From assembly GCF_026343115.1 (NCBI RefSeq), contig NZ_JAPEMC010000001.1, positions 6,055,001 through 6,119,000 of the forward strand: DNA of 64,000 nucleotides, read 5' to 3'. Origin of the DNA: Streptomyces sp. NBC_00102 (GTDB taxonomy: Bacteria; Actinomycetota; Actinomycetes; Streptomycetales; Streptomycetaceae). Both the position numbers and the translations under genes were made by a program. Shown one piece after another: positions 61,449 through 64,000 of this stretch (position 1 is its first letter; each line of letters opens with the position of its first letter). The notes below the pieces were generated by a model that was not told where the DNA came from, made no database searches, and saw only the letters and a list, made by a program, of their open reading frames with translations.

Positions 61449-63932
61449 TCAGGGGCGGCGTACCTTGCCCGCCAGCCGGCGGCCGAACCTGCCGAGCGTG
61501 CCCGCCGGGCGCCGGTTCCACGCGCGGAAGGCGTCCGTCCGGCCGCTGCTGCCGGCCCGCCCGACGGCCTCTTCCACCGCCAGGACCCCGGCGGAGGAGA
61601 GCTCCCGCACGGCCGGGCGCAGCACCTCGTCCAGCAGCGCGGTGCTGGTGCGCGCCCAGTGGGCGCCCGCGTGCGGGTGCGCGCTCCAGTTCAGGTAGCA
61701 GTCGGCGGCGAACGCGGGATCGGACCGCAGCCGGGCGAGTACGGGCTCCTCCCGCGCGGCCCGGCCGTAGGCGGCGAGCAGATCCGGGTCGTCGGTGTGC
61801 ACGAAGGCGTACAGCTCCGCTTCGGGCCGCTCGGGCGCCAGCAGTCGGCGGGCGAGCGCCCCCAACGCGTGCTCCAGGACGTCCGGTTCGACCGGCTCGG
61901 CGGCCGGGCGCAGGGCGAGCACCCGCTCCGCCCAGCCCTCCCCGGGTGCCGCACCGTCCGGCGCCTTCGTACCGTCGGTCTCCGTATCGGCGCCCGTCGG
62001 GCGCATCGCGCGGGCGAAGTCGAGCAGCAGCAGCGCGCCGCGCTCCCGGCCGAGGATCTGGTGCGGGAAACCGCGCAGCAGATCGTGCGCCAGGTCCGCG
62101 GCGTCCGCGTCGTGGGGAGCCGCCCCGAGCGCCGCGCCGACCAGGTGCGACCAGGTGCCCGCGCTGCGGTGCGCGTCCGAGGTGGTGGCCTCCAGCAGCA
62201 TCCGGGCCTCCCCGGCGGTCGGTTCCCGGTCCGACCAGACGAGCCCCACCGCCGAGCGCAGCACCAGCGGCTCGGCGAACGGCGAGATTCCGGCGGTCCG
62301 CAGCACCCGGCTCAGTGCGGCGGCCCGGTCCTCACCGCAACTCGCCCTGATCGCGCGCGACTCGGCGCACATGCGCAGATGGGGCAGTGACTGCGTCCCG
62401 GTGAACGGAAGCGGCACCCGGCCCAACAGCCTCTCCATGGCGGCGGGATCGTCCGGCGCGATCCGGTCCAGCGCCACCAGCAGGGCGGTCCTTACGTCGA
62501 ACTGCTCGTCCAGCAGCTCCAGCAGGGCCGGGCCCCAGGCGAAGCCGGGGGCGGCCGGCAGGGCGGGGGCCACGCGGTCCACGAGGGAGGGCAACAGCTC
62601 GGTGCAGTCGATGTCCAGAAGCCGTGCCACCCGCAGGAGTTGCACGGTACGGGCGATGTCGAGAGCCGCGCCGGAGCCGCCCAGTTCGTCCAGGATCTCC
62701 GGAGCGAGCGTCTCGGCGATGGCCTTGCCCTCCGGGCCCGTGAAGGCGCTTCGGTCGGGGAGTTCGAGGGAGCCGTTGCCTCCGCGTACCGCCTCCGTCA
62801 CCAGCATGGCGGCGAGCGGGGCGGTCGTGGTGACCGGCGCCCTTCCGTCCAGCGCGCTGAACAACCTTCCCACCGCGTCGAATTCACCATTGCTGCGGTC
62901 GTCGATCGTGGACGCGGTCAGAGCGTCCACCAGCTTCCGGGTCCGGTCCTCGTCCAGCGTGTACGGCCGCTCGGCCGCCCAATCGGCCGCCGTGGAACGC
63001 TCGTCGGGCCCGAGCGCGATGCCGGCGCAGAGCGCGGTGACGGCCAGCGGGCCGGCGGCGAACGGCTCGCCGTGCAACGCGCGTGCCTGGTCGAAGAGTT
63101 CTGGCGCCCGGGAGCGCCAGACACGGGCGGCGGTCTCGGCCCAGGCATCACCCGACGGCGGGGAGGGCCGGCCGTGCGGGCCGCCGCACAGGTGCATCCG
63201 GATCTCGGCGGCGTCGAGGAGGTGGGCGTCCTCGGGGAGCACCCCGACGACCTGCTGCGGGGCGAGCGAGGGCCGCCGGGAGTACGTGGTGAACGTCAGC
63301 CGCTCCGCGTGGTCCGGCGGCAGCACCGAGGAGGCCAGCCCGATCCAGCGGGCCACGTCCTCGCTCTGCCGCTCCACGAGCGCCACCCGGGCCGCTGCGC
63401 CCGAGGCGCTCTCCAGCCGCACCCGGCGCAGGTCGGCGAAGACGGCGGCGAGCCACGGACCCCGGGAGACCGCGAAGTCGCCGAGCGCCTCCCGCTCCAG
63501 GCCAGGACCGGCGTGGGGCGAGGTGAGCGGGTCGGGTATCGCGCCGCTGGGGGTGACGGACACCCAGCGGGGCGAGCGCCACGCGGTGATGGGCAACCGG
63601 TCGCCCGGCAGGCGCGCCCCGGCCGGCAGCAGGACGGCGTGGGTGTGGAAGCGCAGAGTGCCCGACCCGGCACCCGGCGGAGCCAGTGGCACCGCCCGGG
63701 ACAGCAGCCTGCTGCCGTCCGAGAGGTGGGTGTAGCTGAACACCTGAGGCATGGAACGGAGTTCGGTGTCCGTGGGGAGGAACGGCACGTCCCTCGGAGG
63801 CTCGTACCCCAGCAGGGGTTCGATCTCCGGGAGCAGTGCCGTGGGTATCCCGGGGCCGACGGCGGTGAACCGTCCCACCGTCCCCTCGTCCCCCGGAGCT
63901 GCCGAGGTGTAGTGCAACTGCGCGAGGCTCAT
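61449..63932 (-). CDS. GTPase-associated protein 1 (GAP1) family protein (827 aa)
   Basis: The N-terminal domain (LAQLHYTSAAPGDEGTVGRFTAVGPGIP ... SYTHLSDGSRLLSRAVPL ... FHTHAVLLPAG) is the signature of GAP1-N, found in predicted GTPase-centred conflict systems. A long helical middle domain and the C-terminal helical repeat (DPDLLAAYGRAAREEPVLARL) follow the family order. No catalytic motif. The GTPase and other partners would be expected beyond the right edge of the window, upstream of this minus-strand gene. Confidence 0.82.
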   Translation of the reverse strand: MSLAQLHYTSAAPGDEGTVGRFTAVGPGIPTALLPEIEPLLGYEPPRDVPFLPTDTELRSMPQVFSYTHLSDGSRLLSRAVPLAPPGAGSGTLRFHTHAVLLPAGARLPGDRLPITAWRSPRWVSVTPSGAIPDPLTSPHAGPGLEREALGDFAVSRGPWLAAVFADLRRVRLESASGAAARVALVERQSEDVARWIGLASSVLPPDHAERLTFTTYSRRPSLAPQQVVGVLPEDAHLLDAAEIRMHLCGGPHGRPSPPSGDAWAETAARVWRSRAPELFDQARALHGEPFAAGPLAVTALCAGIALGPDERSTAADWAAERPYTLDEDRTRKLVDALTASTIDDRSNGEFDAVGRLFSALDGRAPVTTTAPLAAMLVTEAVRGGNGSLELPDRSAFTGPEGKAIAETLAPEILDELGGSGAALDIARTVQLLRVARLLDIDCTELLPSLVDRVAPALPAAPGFAWGPALLELLDEQFDVRTALLVALDRIAPDDPAAMERLLGRVPLPFTGTQSLPHLRMCAESRAIRASCGEDRAAALSRVLRTAGISPFAEPLVLRSAVGLVWSDREPTAGEARMLLEATTSDAHRSAGTWSHLVGAALGAAPHDADAADLAHDLLRGFPHQILGRERGALLLLDFARAMRPTGADTETDGTKAPDGAAPGEGWAERVLALRPAAEPVEPDVLEHALGALARRLLAPERPEAELYAFVHTDDPDLLAAYGRAAREEPVLARLRSDPAFAADCYLNWSAHPHAGAHWARTSTALLDEVLRPAVRELSSAGVLAVEEAVGRAGSSGRTDAFRAWNRRPAGTLGRFGRRLAGKVRRP

Positions 63933-64000
63933 GCCCGGGGCCCTTTTCGTCCTGCGGCGACCGTCCCCGAACCCGCGTGCGCGCAGGCCCGTTCCGGTGA

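Noticed and set aside
1..64000. CRISPR arrays, insertion sequences, integrases, tRNA or rRNA genes
   Set aside because: The repeats found are short tandem units without spacer structure; no transposase or integrase motif and no tRNA-like cloverleaf was recognised by reading. A covariance-model scan would be needed to exclude small RNAs.

Overview
The window is high-GC actinobacterial chromosome, almost certainly Streptomyces. The signs are strong G/C bias at third codon positions, many GTG starts, GTGA/ATGA stop-start overlaps, and gene families typical of the genus (DUF3000, DUF4349, TIGR04222, HemQ, SAV_2336-type proteins). The order thiolase/fatty-oxidation protein, RNase D, response regulator, DUF3000, hemE, hemG and hemQ, with murC and msrB further on, is a conserved core-chromosome order as far as I remember it. 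No tRNA, rRNA, CRISPR array, insertion sequence or integrase was seen.

Layout. 0.4-8.7 kb: a cell-wall glycopolymer (teichoic-acid-like) locus with a GT4 glycosyltransferase, a fused cytidylyltransferase/short-chain reductase of CDP-ribitol type and a TagF-like polymerase, flanked by two beta-propeller-type proteins. 8.9-14.7 kb: beta-oxidation pair, RNase D and a LuxR-type regulator. 15.1-21.9 kb: DUF3000, then hemE, hemG and hemQ of the coproporphyrin-dependent haem route, interleaved with a flavin reductase and a DUF4349 lipoprotein. 22-29.3 kb: PfkB kinase, a frameshifted repeat protein, a secreted alpha/beta hydrolase whose nucleophile Ser is Asp, a TIGR04222 membrane protein, a TmrB-like kinase and a protein of unknown function.

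29.4-47.4 kb holds the two most interesting systems. First, a DUF692 (multinuclear iron oxidative, MNIO) enzyme overlaps by 4 nt a TIGR04222 membrane protein ending in an 83-residue Cys/Gly/Ser tail with 11 cysteines, an enzyme/substrate arrangement that suggests a membrane-anchored RiPP-like modification. Second, an FxSxx-like RiPP operon (precursor, radical SAM/SPASM maturase, HExxH-type peptide beta-hydroxylase, all joined by 4-nt overlaps) runs convergently, 12 bp apart, into an operon encoding a trypsin-like protease with an effector-associated domain, a VMAP-C protein, a MoxR AAA ATPase and a 1475-residue SAV_2336/NB-ARC/TPR protein. A tandem polysaccharide-export-like domain protein lies upstream, and a trypsin-co-occurring (Trypco1) protein lies beyond a ClC channel. 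I read this as a combined RiPP and NTP-dependent conflict/signalling island. The precursor is atypical: its Tyr-x-Ser motif is not C-terminal.

47.8-64 kb: a Ser-x-x tripeptide-repeat membrane protein, PTH2 peptidyl-tRNA hydrolase, AIM24, polysaccharide deacetylase lipoprotein, NCS2 permease, OsmC, ZapE, RibD-like reductase, MurC, MsrB, a SulP transporter, DUF2267 and small proteins, and at the right edge a GTPase-associated protein 1 (GAP1), a component of a different GTPase-centred conflict system. Several long perfect hairpins mark transcription ends.
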